Below, one piece after another: positions 1-6,231 of a DNA stretch of 6,231 nucleotides (within the stretch, counting starts at the first letter, position 1; the number at the start of each line of letters is the position of its first letter). The notes beneath the pieces were generated by a model that searched no databases, was not told where the DNA came from, and worked only from the letters and a program-made list of their open reading frames with translations. The DNA comes from Chloroflexota bacterium (GTDB taxonomy: Bacteria; Chloroflexota; Dehalococcoidia; Lucifugimonadales; Australimonadaceae). Where the stretch lies: positions 1 through 6,231 of the forward strand of contig JAPPFU010000043.1 in the NCBI GenBank assembly GCA_028875085.1, given 5' to 3'. A program made the position numbers and the translations under genes.

Positions 1-1125
1 AGTATAGGTTATGCCTTGCTCGTCGAACGCGGAGACATCGAACAGGCTGGTAAGATTGTTGTTGCGGCGGGCGCGGTTCTTGAAGAGTTTGCTCATATAC
101 CGCTCATAGCGGTTCTGCATACGGAAGAACCACAAGACGCCGAACGTGGGATAGCGCGGATAGCGCAACTGATTGGCGAGCGGCGGGCGGATGAGCGCCC
201 GCGAAACGCGGTAGACGTAGTGGGCGAGTTTGCGGCGGGCGCGCGACTCCTCTATGCCCGCAACCAGCGCGGCGGACTGGACCAGCGAGCTGGCGAGGAC
301 GACGGACTCCATCGAAACCGGAGGCTCGCACATGCCGCCGATCTCGAAGAGGCGCAGCGCGTCCTCCTCGTCCGTGTACAGGATGCTCTCCGGCACGCCC
401 AACAGGTAGCCGGAGTAGCGCCACACCGCGATGAATCCGGCCCGCTCCTCCTGGTCGAAGCGGCCGCCCAGACTCTTAAGGTGCTTCAGCAATCTCGCGG
501 AGAAGGCCGTGAGCGCGTAGCCGACGTGCGCCGCGCTGATGGGCGCCCCCCACGCTTCTGCGTCCCAATCATCGGACTGCGCAAGCAACCGCCGCACCAT
601 GGCGTGCACGAGGCGGATGCGGACGGACAGTTTCCACCCATCGCCCTGCCTTCTGAGGCCGCCTGGCATGAATATCTCCACCATGTGGCGGTTGTTCTGC
701 CGCAGCCGGCGCACGCCCTGGTCGCGCAGCCTGCCGGTGATGAAGAAGGACTTGGCGATGTTGGTGGAGAATCCCTCTATCAGCGTTCCGCCCGCCATGC
801 CGCCCAAGACCAGGGGCGCGTTGCGGTGGAACATCCGCACGCCGGGCGCGAACGCGTCGAAATCCACCCAGGCAGGCGGCGGGGTGCAGCGCTCGAAGAA
901 GTGGAGCAGCGACTGCGGCGCGTCCTTCAAACTCGCGTCGTCCTCGTTCATCGCCGCCGTGATGAGGCGCGCGCCCTCTTCGTGGCCGAAGCTCGCGAGG
1001 TCGTTCGCAAGCGCGTCCGCGTCCGGGTCGCCGATGGTGGTGTGCTCGACGTAGCGCGCGGCGAGGTCGGCATCGACCAGGCGCGCCTTCTCGTAACCCG
1101 AGGCGTAGTCGGAGGGGACGAACAT
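1..1125 (-). CDS. DUF2236 / MpaB-family oxygenase (C-terminus cut by window edge)
   Basis: The frame is open from the ATG at 1125 to the left edge, giving 375 residues with no stop, so the C-terminus lies outside. The protein resembles the DUF2236 family, which includes the latex-clearing protein Lcp and fungal MpaB, heme enzymes that oxidatively cleave isoprenoid chains. Seen in the sequence: an N-terminal helical part with IGDPDADAL (32-40), a family-like stretch FFERCTPPPAWVDFD (76-90), a glycine-rich segment LGGMAGGTLIEGF (107-119), and the core RIRLVHAMVRR (169-179). His174 in that core is the probable axial heme ligand by family analogy. Lys, Arg and His around 139-147 precede the typical PGGL turn (154-157). 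There is no signal peptide or clear membrane segment, so it is probably cytoplasmic. The start overlaps the MMPL stop as TGATG, with a weak AAGG ribosome site 4 nt upstream. Family assignment is confident. Substrate and reaction are unknown, and many bacterial DUF2236 proteins are uncharacterised. Confidence 0.85.
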   Translation of the reverse strand, partial: MFVPSDYASGYEKARLVDADLAARYVEHTTIGDPDADALANDLASFGHEEGARLITAAMNEDDASLKDAPQSLLHFFERCTPPPAWVDFDAFAPGVRMFHRNAPLVLGGMAGGTLIEGFSTNIAKSFFITGRLRDQGVRRLRQNNRHMVEIFMPGGLRRQGDGWKLSVRIRLVHAMVRRLLAQSDDWDAEAWGAPISAAHVGYALTAFSARLLKHLKSLGGRFDQEERAGFIAVWRYSGYLLGVPESILYTDEEDALRLFEIGGMCEPPVSMESVVLASSLVQSAALVAGIEESRARRKLAHYVYRVSRALIRPPLANQLRYPRYPTFGVLWFFRMQNRYERYMSKLFKNRARRNNNLTSLFDVSAFDEQGITYT

Positions 1126-1133
1126 CACGCCTT
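1123..1133 (-). promoter_or_regulatory. TGATG stop/start overlap coupling MMPL and DUF2236 genes
   Basis: The MMPL stop TGA (1127-1125) shares its A with the ATG of the next gene (1125-1123). A short AAGG (1133-1130) lies 4 nt upstream of that ATG, inside the MMPL coding sequence. This arrangement is typical of translational coupling by terminating ribosomes and fixes the DUF2236 start. No transcription signal of its own is visible here. Confidence 0.8.
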
Positions 1134-3410
1134 ACCGGACGGAGCGTGACCTTCTTCCGGCGCTTCGACACGCAGGTCGGGCAGCCAGTTCAACCACGAG
1201 GGCAGGTACCAGTTGCGTTTGCCCAGCACTTCCATACTCGCGGGCACCAGCACCGACCGCACCAGTGTCGCGTCCAGCAGCACCGCTACCGCCAGGCCGA
1301 ACCCCATCAACTGGTTGACGATCGTCTCTCCCGTCGCGAACGCCCCGAACACAACTACCATGATGAGCGCCGCGCCGGTGATGAGCTCCGCCGTCGAGCG
1401 CAGCCCGTAGGCCACCGCCTCGTTGTTGTCGCCCGTCTCGTCGTACCGCTCGCGGATGCGGCTCAGCAGGAACACGTGGTAGTCCATCGACAGGCCAAAC
1501 AGGATGGTGAACAGGAACAACGGCAGCCACGCGTCGATGACCTCCGCCCTATCGAACCCCAACAGATCCGTCCCTATCCCTCTCTGGAACACCAGCACCA
1601 GCAGGCCGTAGGCCGTGCCGACGGAGAGCAGGTTCATGATGATCGCCTTGATAGGAATCACGATCGAGCGGAACACCATCATCAAGATGATGAAGCTGAG
1701 CCCCAGCACGAACAGGAACACGAGCGGCGTATAGAAGTCCACGATCCCGTAGAAGTCCGCCGTCTCCGCCGTCAGCCCTCCAACGTACACCTCTACGTCC
1801 ACGCCCTCGAAGGCCGCCGGGATAATCTCCTCCCGCAGCGTCGCCATATCCGCCGTCGCCGCCCTGCTGCTGGAATCGCCAGGGAAGGGCAGCGACAGCA
1901 ACGCGAGGTCGCGCGCGTCGTTGACGGTGAGCACCGCGGGCACGGGGAAGTCCGGCGAGGCCGCCAGCGCCTGATTCAGCCGCTCGATGCCCGCCTGCGT
2001 CTCCGGCGCGTCTATGTTCCCCACAATCACGATCTCGGCCGGGTTGATGAAGCCGGCGGGGCTGACCTCGCCGAAGGAGAACTTCTCCTCCATGAACTCG
2101 AACGCCGTCCGCGTCCGCGAATCCTCGGGGAAGGTGGTTACGTCGTTCAGGCCCGTTCGCATGTCCCAGTAGAAGGAGGAGAGGAAGAGCATCGGGATGG
2201 CGATGACCAGGATGCTCACGACCGGGCGACGCGTAACTATCCGCGTGATGCGCTCCCAGAAGCCGTGCTCGCTCGCCTCCGGGCTCTTGAGCGACAATTT
2301 CGACAAGAAAGGAACCTTGAATCGGTCCACGTTCTGCCCCAGCAGCGCAAGGACGGCGGGCAGGAGGGTCAGCGTGGCGGCCAGCGACGCCAGCACCACG
2401 AGAATCGCCCCGAGCGCGAGCGACTGGTAGAAGGAGGACGGGACGATGAGCAAGCCAACCAGCGCGACCACCACGGTCATCCCGCTGAACAGCACCGTCC
2501 GCCCCGCCGTCCCGCCCGTCTTCACCGCCGCCTCCCTGGGCGCGCGCCCGTGCTCCATCTCCTCCTTGAAGCGCGAGACGATGAGCAGCGAGTAGTCGAT
2601 GCCGACCGCGAGGCCAATCATCACCACCATCAGCGTTACGAAGAAGACCAGCGGGAACTGCTGCCCGATGACCGCGACCGCGGCCAGCGCCACGACGATG
2701 GACACGATCGCCAACCCCAATGGGAGCAGCGTGGCGACGACCGCGCCGAAGAGCAGCAGCAGCACCAGCAGCGCCATGGGCACGCCGAAGCGTTCTCCTC
2801 TCTCCAGGTCGTGCGTCGCCAACTCGTTGTTCTCGTAGGCGATGCTCGCGCCGCCGAACTGCATCACCGCGAAGTCGTCCGCTGCGTCCGCTTCCTCCAC
2901 CTTGTGGATGATGCCTTCGACCTTGCCCAGCGCCTCCTCGAACGTGCCCGTGAGGGTGTAGTGCATCAGCGCCGTGCTGCCGTCGGCGGAGGCGAGAATC
3001 GGCAGCAATTGGTCGAGCTGCTCCTTCGGTATGAAGGGCGCCGCGTCGAGCGCCTGGTAGTAGTGGAATATCGGACTGCCGCTTATCCCCGCCTCTATCG
3101 TCTCCGGCCCCAGCGAGATGATGTTCGCGTGGACAGCCTCGACTTTGGCGCGGAACGCCTCGTCATCCACCGTCAGCGACGGCGAGCTTACGGCGACCAC
3201 CTCGATGACTCGCTCGGGGCGCTGCAGCTTTTCCTCAACGAGCGCCGCCGCCCGCGCCGACTCGTAGCGGCCGCCGATGCTGAATTCGGTGGTGGTGGCG
3301 GAGTCGAGCAACTGCCCGACCAACCCAAGAGCAACCACGACGACCACCGCCCACACGGCGATGGTTGTCCACGGTCTGCGCGCGCTTATCCGCGCCAGGA
3401 CTTCAGTCAA
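1125..3410 (-). CDS. MMPL-family (RND superfamily) transporter
   Basis: Integral membrane exporter of the MMPL type. Relatives move lipids or other hydrophobic compounds using the proton gradient. From the preferred TTG start at 3410 it has 761 residues, a normal length. The two-fold RND layout is visible: TM1 (about 14-34), a large extracytoplasmic domain (about 35-208), TM2-6 (about 209-358), TM7 (about 396-414), a second extracytoplasmic domain (about 415-557), then TM8-12 (about 558-723) and a short cytoplasmic tail ending in a WYLPSWLNWLP motif. Each half has the Asp-Tyr pair expected for proton relay: GLAVGIDYSLL (Asp272-Tyr273) and GLSMDYHVFLLSR (Asp643-Tyr644). The TTG start is chosen because GGAG (3419-3422) lies 8 nt upstream and the protein then begins just before the conserved ISARRPW segment. 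A longer frame from a TTG at 3506 would add 32 residues encoded by the intergenic repeat, which is unlikely. Substrate cannot be read from sequence. The downstream DUF2236 gene is translationally coupled. Confidence 0.9.
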   Translation of the reverse strand: MTEVLARISARRPWTTIAVWAVVVVVALGLVGQLLDSATTTEFSIGGRYESARAAALVEEKLQRPERVIEVVAVSSPSLTVDDEAFRAKVEAVHANIISLGPETIEAGISGSPIFHYYQALDAAPFIPKEQLDQLLPILASADGSTALMHYTLTGTFEEALGKVEGIIHKVEEADAADDFAVMQFGGASIAYENNELATHDLERGERFGVPMALLVLLLLFGAVVATLLPLGLAIVSIVVALAAVAVIGQQFPLVFFVTLMVVMIGLAVGIDYSLLIVSRFKEEMEHGRAPREAAVKTGGTAGRTVLFSGMTVVVALVGLLIVPSSFYQSLALGAILVVLASLAATLTLLPAVLALLGQNVDRFKVPFLSKLSLKSPEASEHGFWERITRIVTRRPVVSILVIAIPMLFLSSFYWDMRTGLNDVTTFPEDSRTRTAFEFMEEKFSFGEVSPAGFINPAEIVIVGNIDAPETQAGIERLNQALAASPDFPVPAVLTVNDARDLALLSLPFPGDSSSRAATADMATLREEIIPAAFEGVDVEVYVGGLTAETADFYGIVDFYTPLVFLFVLGLSFIILMMVFRSIVIPIKAIIMNLLSVGTAYGLLVLVFQRGIGTDLLGFDRAEVIDAWLPLFLFTILFGLSMDYHVFLLSRIRERYDETGDNNEAVAYGLRSTAELITGAALIMVVVFGAFATGETIVNQLMGFGLAVAVLLDATLVRSVLVPASMEVLGKRNWYLPSWLNWLPDLRVEAPEEGHAPSGKA

Positions 3411-3418
3411 TCTCGATT

Positions 3419-3422
3419 CTCC
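3419..3422 (-). promoter_or_regulatory. Ribosome binding site deciding the MMPL start
   Basis: GGAG on the minus strand lies 8 nt before the TTG at 3410. It supports a TTG start there rather than the upstream in-frame TTG at 3506, which sits in a hairpin loop of the intergenic repeat. Confidence 0.55.
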
Positions 3423-3493
3423 GATGAGGCGCGGCGCGAGGCGCGCGCCAAGGCCAAACCATACCACGCCCCACGCCGAGGGGCGGGTTTCAA

Positions 3494-3530
3494 GGGGCGC
3501 CCACAAGGGACGCCCCTACGGATGGGCGCC
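3494..3530 (-). repeat. Intergenic hairpin repeat, copy 1 (core CGTAGGGGCG)
   Basis: The gap between radC and the MMPL gene holds the core CGTAGGGGCG on the minus strand (3511-3520). Two alternative stems overlap. One spans 3494-3516: GGGGCG/CGCCCC plus CCC/GGG, separated by a single-base bulge, with a 4-nt loop. The other pairs 8-bp perfect arms, GGCGCCCA (3496-3503) with TGGGCGCC (3523-3530), around a 19-nt spacer. It begins 11 nt after the radC stop. No T-run follows, so a classical intrinsic terminator is not supported. It may be a dispersed REP-like element, an mRNA-stabilising structure or both. Confidence 0.6.
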
Positions 3531-3541
3531 GCTCCCCACGT

Positions 3542-4264
3542 TTAGAAGTCCACCAGCCCGGCTTGCTTGAGGCTGGCGTGTCCGTCGCGGGCTATGACGA
3601 TGTGGTCGAGCAGTTCGATACCCAACGCGCGGCCTGCCTGGACGAGTCCGCGCGTGACGGCCACGTCCTGCGCGCTGGGTGTGGGGTCGCCGGAGGGGTG
3701 GTTGTGCACGACCATGATGCCGGGGTAGTTCTGCTTGACCGCCGTGCGGAATATCTCCGCCGCGCGCACGCCGGTCATGTTCACGGAGCCGATGAACACC
3801 GTCTCGTTCGCCATGACGCGGTTCTTCGCGTCGAGGCACAGCACGCGCAGATGCTCCTGGTCGAGCGCGCCCATCTCCGGCGTGAGCAACGCGGCGGCGT
3901 CCTCGGGCGAGTGGATGGAGTACCGCTCCTCCCCACGAGCGACGGCGAGGCGCTTGCCGAGTTCGGCGGCGGCGAGCACTTGGGCGGCTTTCGCCTCGCC
4001 GAACCCGCGAATCTCGCACAGGTCGTCGTGGGTGGCGCGGGCCAGCCCCTCCAACCCGTGGAAGTCGGCAAGCAGGCGCGCGGCCATGTCCAACACGCTC
4101 TCGGCCGAGTTGCCCGTGCGCATCAGGATGGCGAGCAGCTCGGCGTTGGAGAGGGCGGGCGCGCCGCGCAGGCGGAGGCGCTCGCGGGGGCGCTCGCCCT
4201 CCGGGATGTCGCGGATCATCGGGCGGTTAGCCGGCTCGAGCAGGCGGGATTCGACGGAAGCCAT
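3542..4264 (-). CDS. radC: RadC family JAMM-domain protein
   Basis: RadC-type protein of 240 residues, slightly longer than the usual roughly 225. The N-terminal half has the conserved IRDIPEGERPRERL opening (17-30), ALSNAELLAILMRTG (37-51) and a helix-hairpin-helix-like IRGFGEAKAAQVLAAAELGKR (85-105), expected to bind DNA. The C-terminal MPN/JAMM domain carries the metal motif HNHPSGDPTPSAQD (187-200), with His187, His189 and Asp200 as predicted zinc ligands. Asp193 and a conserved Glu such as Glu154 may also contribute. All key residues are present, so the gene looks intact. Family knowledge: RadC was named for DNA repair, but a repair role is not established and the biochemical activity remains unclear. 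Chromosomal copies are common in bacteria, and others occur on mobile elements. No mobile-element gene is visible here. The ATG at 4264 has GGAG 7 nt upstream (4272-4275). An internal Met16 is an alternative start, but it lacks an obvious ribosome site. The stop is TAA. Confidence 0.95.
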   Translation of the reverse strand: MASVESRLLEPANRPMIRDIPEGERPRERLRLRGAPALSNAELLAILMRTGNSAESVLDMAARLLADFHGLEGLARATHDDLCEIRGFGEAKAAQVLAAAELGKRLAVARGEERYSIHSPEDAAALLTPEMGALDQEHLRVLCLDAKNRVMANETVFIGSVNMTGVRAAEIFRTAVKQNYPGIMVVHNHPSGDPTPSAQDVAVTRGLVQAGRALGIELLDHIVIARDGHASLKQAGLVDF

Positions 4265-4294
4265 AGACGCGCTCCGGCGGCGGGGTAGAGGCGC

Positions 4295-4324
4295 ATCATG
4301 CCGCCGCGCCCGCGCGGTTGTCAG
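4295..4324 (-). promoter_or_regulatory. Candidate sigma-70-like promoter for radC
   Basis: On the minus strand CTGACA (4324-4319; five of six to TTGACA) is followed after 18 nt by CATGAT (4300-4295; four of six to TATAAT). Transcription would begin near 4288, leaving a leader of roughly 23 nt that contains the GGAG ribosome site. Matches of this quality do occur by chance, so this is a candidate only. If real, radC has its own promoter and the MMPL/DUF2236 pair could be transcribed from it. Confidence 0.35.
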
Positions 4325-4354
4325 CGGGCGGATGGCAGACCGGGCGCGCCTACC

Positions 4355-4386
4355 CCCCGCTCGCCCCTACGAGGGGTGAAGCGGGG
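4355..4386 (-). repeat. Intergenic hairpin repeat, copy 2 (core CGTAGGGGCG)
   Basis: A strong stem-loop begins 2 nt after the TIGR03086-type gene's stop. The outer arms CCCCGCT (4355-4361) and AGCGGGG (4380-4386) enclose a CG/TGA internal loop. The inner arms CCCCT (4364-4368) and AGGGG (4372-4376) close a 3-nt loop, ACG. This gives 12 base pairs. The repeat core CGTAGGGGCG is on the minus strand at 4371-4362. It is placed where a terminator would sit, but no T-run follows on the minus strand. It could block or slow transcript decay, act as a weak terminator, or simply be a dispersed repeat. Confidence 0.6.
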
Positions 4387-4388
4387 CG

Positions 4389-4973
4389 TTAGGGCGTGCG
4401 GCCCGCGCGGGCGAGGAGCCTGGTCTGCAGGTCGTCCTCGGCGCGCTCCTTCACGTCCACGAAGTCCCACACCTCGTCGACGGGAGGCTGGCCGTTGTCC
4501 GGCTCGAGGATGGCGTAGGCGGCTTCCACCAGGTCGCCCGGCAGCGCGGTGCTCTGCCCGGTGGCCTTGGCGAGGTCCCAGCCGTGGATGAAGCAGTCGA
4601 TGAAGTGCTCGGCGGTGAAGAGCTGCCCGGTGACGCCGCCCCAGAAGGGCATCACACGCTCCATGCAGCCCGGCGTGCGCAGCGCCTCTTTGGCGGCGTC
4701 CATCGAGGCGTCGTAGGCGGCGGCCGGGTCGTCGCCCAGCAGGTCGTCCTGCGGCGGGCCTTCGCTATCGTCCTCGCCGCGCATCACGCCCGCGTACCAC
4801 ACATTGTTGCCGACCAGGTGGTGGACGAGGTCGCGCACGTTCCACTCCGTGCAGGGCGTGGGGTCGTCCCACTGGTCGTCCCTGACGGCGGCGACCAGCG
4901 TCCCGGCGATGTCGAGCGAGCGCTCGAACCAGGGGACGGGGTCGCCCTTCACTTTGCCCATGTCATACGGCAT
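4389..4973 (-). CDS. TIGR03086-type DinB-like metal-binding protein
   Basis: A 194-residue protein of the DinB / mycothiol-dependent maleylpyruvate isomerase-like superfamily, a four-helix bundle that usually binds a divalent metal. Seen: the characteristic TPCTEWNVRDLVHHLVGN (39-56), a middle DDLLGDDPAAAY (76-87) typical of the TIGR03086 subfamily, and HFIDCFIHGWDLAKATGQ (123-140). By superfamily analogy His52, Asp126 and His130 are the likely metal ligands, so the site appears complete. There is no signal peptide or membrane segment, and it is presumably cytoplasmic. Family members have no single established function. Some relatives are thiol-dependent isomerases or transferases, but no substrate can be assigned here. 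The ATG at 4973 is supported by a strong AAGGAGG 5 nt upstream. An internal Met5 is less likely. It lies 55 nt after the amidohydrolase stop with no convincing promoter in the gap, so the two may be co-transcribed. Confidence 0.85.
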   Translation of the reverse strand: MPYDMGKVKGDPVPWFERSLDIAGTLVAAVRDDQWDDPTPCTEWNVRDLVHHLVGNNVWYAGVMRGEDDSEGPPQDDLLGDDPAAAYDASMDAAKEALRTPGCMERVMPFWGGVTGQLFTAEHFIDCFIHGWDLAKATGQSTALPGDLVEAAYAILEPDNGQPPVDEVWDFVDVKERAEDDLQTRLLARAGRTP

Positions 4974-4978
4974 CGGTG

Positions 4979-4985
4979 CCTCCTT
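4979..4985 (-). promoter_or_regulatory. Strong Shine-Dalgarno for the DinB-like gene
   Basis: AAGGAGG on the minus strand lies 5 nt before the ATG at 4973. It is the best ribosome site in the window and fixes the start, favouring Met1 over the nearby Met5. Confidence 0.8.
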
Positions 4986-4993
4986 AATGCGGA

Positions 4994-5020
4994 CGTAGGG
5001 GCGGCGTCTGTTGCGCCGCC
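4994..5020 (+). repeat. Intergenic hairpin repeat, copy 3 (core CGTAGGGGCG, opposite orientation)
   Basis: The core CGTAGGGGCG lies on the plus strand at 4994-5003, opposite to the other two copies. It runs into a perfect 7-bp stem, GGCGGCG (5000-5006) with CGCCGCC (5014-5020), and a 7-nt loop. The stem starts 8 nt after the amidohydrolase stop on the minus strand and ends shortly before the Shine-Dalgarno of the next gene. No T-run follows, so termination is unproven. Confidence 0.55.
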
Positions 5021-5028
5021 GGGCGGAA

Positions 5029-6231
5029 TCAGACGAAGACGGGCCGCTCGGAGCGGTAGTGCGCTTCTTGGAGCGGGCGCCAGTAGGCCATCGCCTCCTT
5101 GTTGCGGTCGATGGGCGGATGCTGATGGAGCGGGATGAGCGGCTCGTAGACGACGGAGCCTATCTCCTCCTTGAAGGTGCGCTTGGCCTCGGCGACGAGC
5201 GCCGGAGAGTGGAAGAAATCGAGCACGGAGGCGGCCAGCGCCTTGGCGCCCGCCACCGCGCCCTTGTGAGCGATGGAGGTGGCCAGCGCCGCGCCCGCCG
5301 CCCAGTGGTGATAGCCGATGTTGGGCACGTTCGAGGGGAAGGACAGGCGCACCATCGGCGTAACCCACGAGATGTCGCCGCAGTCGTTCCCGGAGGGGTT
5401 CTGCGTGGTGGGGCCGTCGAGGGGCACGGGCGCGGTCTTGAGGCCCTCCGCCTCCACGCTCGCCTTGCGTTGGAGCGCGCGGGCGAACTCCTGCTCCTCC
5501 GCGCTCCACTGCGGAACGCCGACCAGCTCCACGTTGCGCTGCGTAACCTCCGCCATCGCGCGGTTGCCGCGCACCGGCCACGACGCGGCGAGCAGATGCT
5601 CCTCCGCCTCCGTGTTCGTCGCGGCGGCGGCGGCCTGCGCGCAGGCGCGGGCGCGGTCGAGCAGCGAGCGCGCCTGGTGAGCGGTAGCGCCGCGCAAGTA
5701 CCACCAGATGCTGGCGCGGGCGGGGATGACGTTGGGCTGATTGCCGCCGTCGGTTACTACCCTGCCCGCTCGCATCGTGGGCTCCATGTGGCCGCGATAC
5801 TGCGCCATGGCCGCGTCCATCATCATCACCGCGTCGAGCGCGTCGCGCCCCCGCCAAGGGTAGGCGCCGTGCGCCGTTTCGCCCCGGAAGACGAACTCGA
5901 CGGAGATGACGGAGTACTGCATCAGGCCGTACTCGGCTTTGAACTCGCGGTGGATGTGGTCGTGGAAGGCCAAGTCCACGTCGTCAAACAGGCCGTCGCG
6001 CACGAAGTAGGGGCGGCTGATGATCTGCTCCTCACCCGGCGAGCCGAAGAGCTTGAGGGTGCCGCCCAGCCCGTGCTCCTCCATAGCGCGCTTGACGGCG
6101 AGGCCTGCGGCGACCATGACGGCGGCGTTGACGTTGTGCCCTTCGCAGTGGCCGGGCGCGCCCTCAATGATAGGGCGGTGGTCGGCGACGCCGGGGGTCT
6201 GCGAGTTGTCGGGGTTTGCGTCGTACTCGGT
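5029..6231 (-). CDS. M20-family amidohydrolase, AbgB/HipO-like (N-terminus cut by window edge)
   Basis: Metal-dependent amidohydrolase/peptidase of the M20 family. It is closest by eye to aminobenzoyl-glutamate utilisation protein B and related N-acyl amino acid hydrolases, which cleave amide bonds of N-acylated amino acids. The frame stays open to the right edge. The visible part is 400 residues, and roughly the first 80 are missing compared with a typical AbgB. The Met at 6117 is internal, since metal-site sequence lies upstream of it. Visible motifs (numbered from the edge): APGHCEGHN (25-33), containing a metal-ligand His; GSPGEEQ (63-69), with the catalytic/metal Glu pair; FHDHIH (89-94); a dimerisation insert beginning FRGETAHGAYPWRGRDALDAV (116-135); SGNDCGDISWV (280-290), resembling the family's S-x-D-x-G-D-x-S-W signature; and GYHHWAAG (306-313), with the final ligand His. 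The canonical Cys of the first ligand motif is a Glu here. There is no membrane segment in the visible part. Substrate is unknown. The stop is TGA. Confidence 0.88.
   Translation of the reverse strand, partial: TEYDANPDNSQTPGVADHRPIIEGAPGHCEGHNVNAAVMVAAGLAVKRAMEEHGLGGTLKLFGSPGEEQIISRPYFVRDGLFDDVDLAFHDHIHREFKAEYGLMQYSVISVEFVFRGETAHGAYPWRGRDALDAVMMMDAAMAQYRGHMEPTMRAGRVVTDGGNQPNVIPARASIWWYLRGATAHQARSLLDRARACAQAAAAATNTEAEEHLLAASWPVRGNRAMAEVTQRNVELVGVPQWSAEEQEFARALQRKASVEAEGLKTAPVPLDGPTTQNPSGNDCGDISWVTPMVRLSFPSNVPNIGYHHWAAGAALATSIAHKGAVAGAKALAASVLDFFHSPALVAEAKRTFKEEIGSVVYEPLIPLHQHPPIDRNKEAMAYWRPLQEAHYRSERPVFV

Noticed and set aside
16..1149. Plus-strand open frame of 377 codons antisense to the DUF2236 gene
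   Set aside because: No recognisable domain and an Arg/Ala/Val-rich composition. The minus-strand frame encodes a coherent DUF2236 protein across the same bases.
3458..3463. Extended -10-like TGGTATGGT on the minus strand upstream of the MMPL gene
   Set aside because: No -35 at suitable spacing. The nearest TTGAAA is 24 nt away, so the match is too weak to list as a promoter.
1146..3545. Plus-strand open frame of 799 codons antisense to the MMPL gene
   Set aside because: Its product is low-complexity, rich in Arg, His, Gln and Asp, with no domain. It mirrors a clear membrane-transporter gene on the other strand. High GC at third positions leaves few stops on the opposite strand.
3563..4288. 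Plus-strand open frame of 241 codons antisense to radC
   Set aside because: It shadows an intact radC with all JAMM residues. Its product shows no family motif.
5000..5020. Intrinsic terminator after the amidohydrolase gene
   Set aside because: The stem is good, but no T-run follows on the minus strand and the next gene's Shine-Dalgarno is close by. It is listed as a repeat hairpin instead.
6007..6017. GTAGGGGCGGC, resembling the intergenic repeat core, inside the amidohydrolase gene
   Set aside because: It encodes ordinary codons of the conserved SRPYF stretch, lacks the pairing arm and is not intergenic. Chance similarity is the simpler explanation.

Overview
The window is a GC-rich, gene-dense bacterial chromosome segment. 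All five genes that can be supported lie on the minus strand. In transcription order (right to left) they are a 3' part of an M20-family amidohydrolase (AbgB/HipO-like), a small DinB-like metal-binding protein of the TIGR03086 type, RadC, a twelve-helix MMPL/RND-type lipid transporter, and a 5' part of a DUF2236 (MpaB/Lcp-like heme oxygenase) protein. Both end genes are cut by the window edges. I see no rRNA, tRNA, CRISPR array, transposase or phage gene.

The mix of MMPL, DUF2236, TIGR03086 and M20 proteins fits Chloroflexota (Dehalococcoidia or SAR202-like lineages) or Actinomycetota. The dispersed GC-rich hairpins carrying the core CGTAGGGGCG recall repeats I associate with Chloroflexota genomes. 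This taxonomic guess is an inference from memory, about even odds at phylum level.

Layout: the M20 gene (5029 to the right edge) is followed after 55 bp by the TIGR03086 gene (4389-4973), then after 124 bp by radC (3542-4264). A further 131 bp precede the preferred start of the MMPL gene (1125-3410). The MMPL stop and DUF2236 start overlap as TGATG, so these two are almost certainly translationally coupled. Each of the three longer gaps holds a hairpin with the CGTAGGGGCG core just after the upstream stop codon. The coupled junction has none.

Functionally, the only strong link is MMPL with DUF2236: a predicted exporter of lipids or other hydrophobic compounds made together with a predicted heme oxygenase whose known relatives cleave isoprenoid chains. 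RadC, the DinB-like protein and the amidohydrolase look like unrelated housekeeping or catabolic genes sharing a strand. Most of the window is ordinary. The repeat-hairpin pattern, the coupled pair and the MMPL start problem deserve the closest look.
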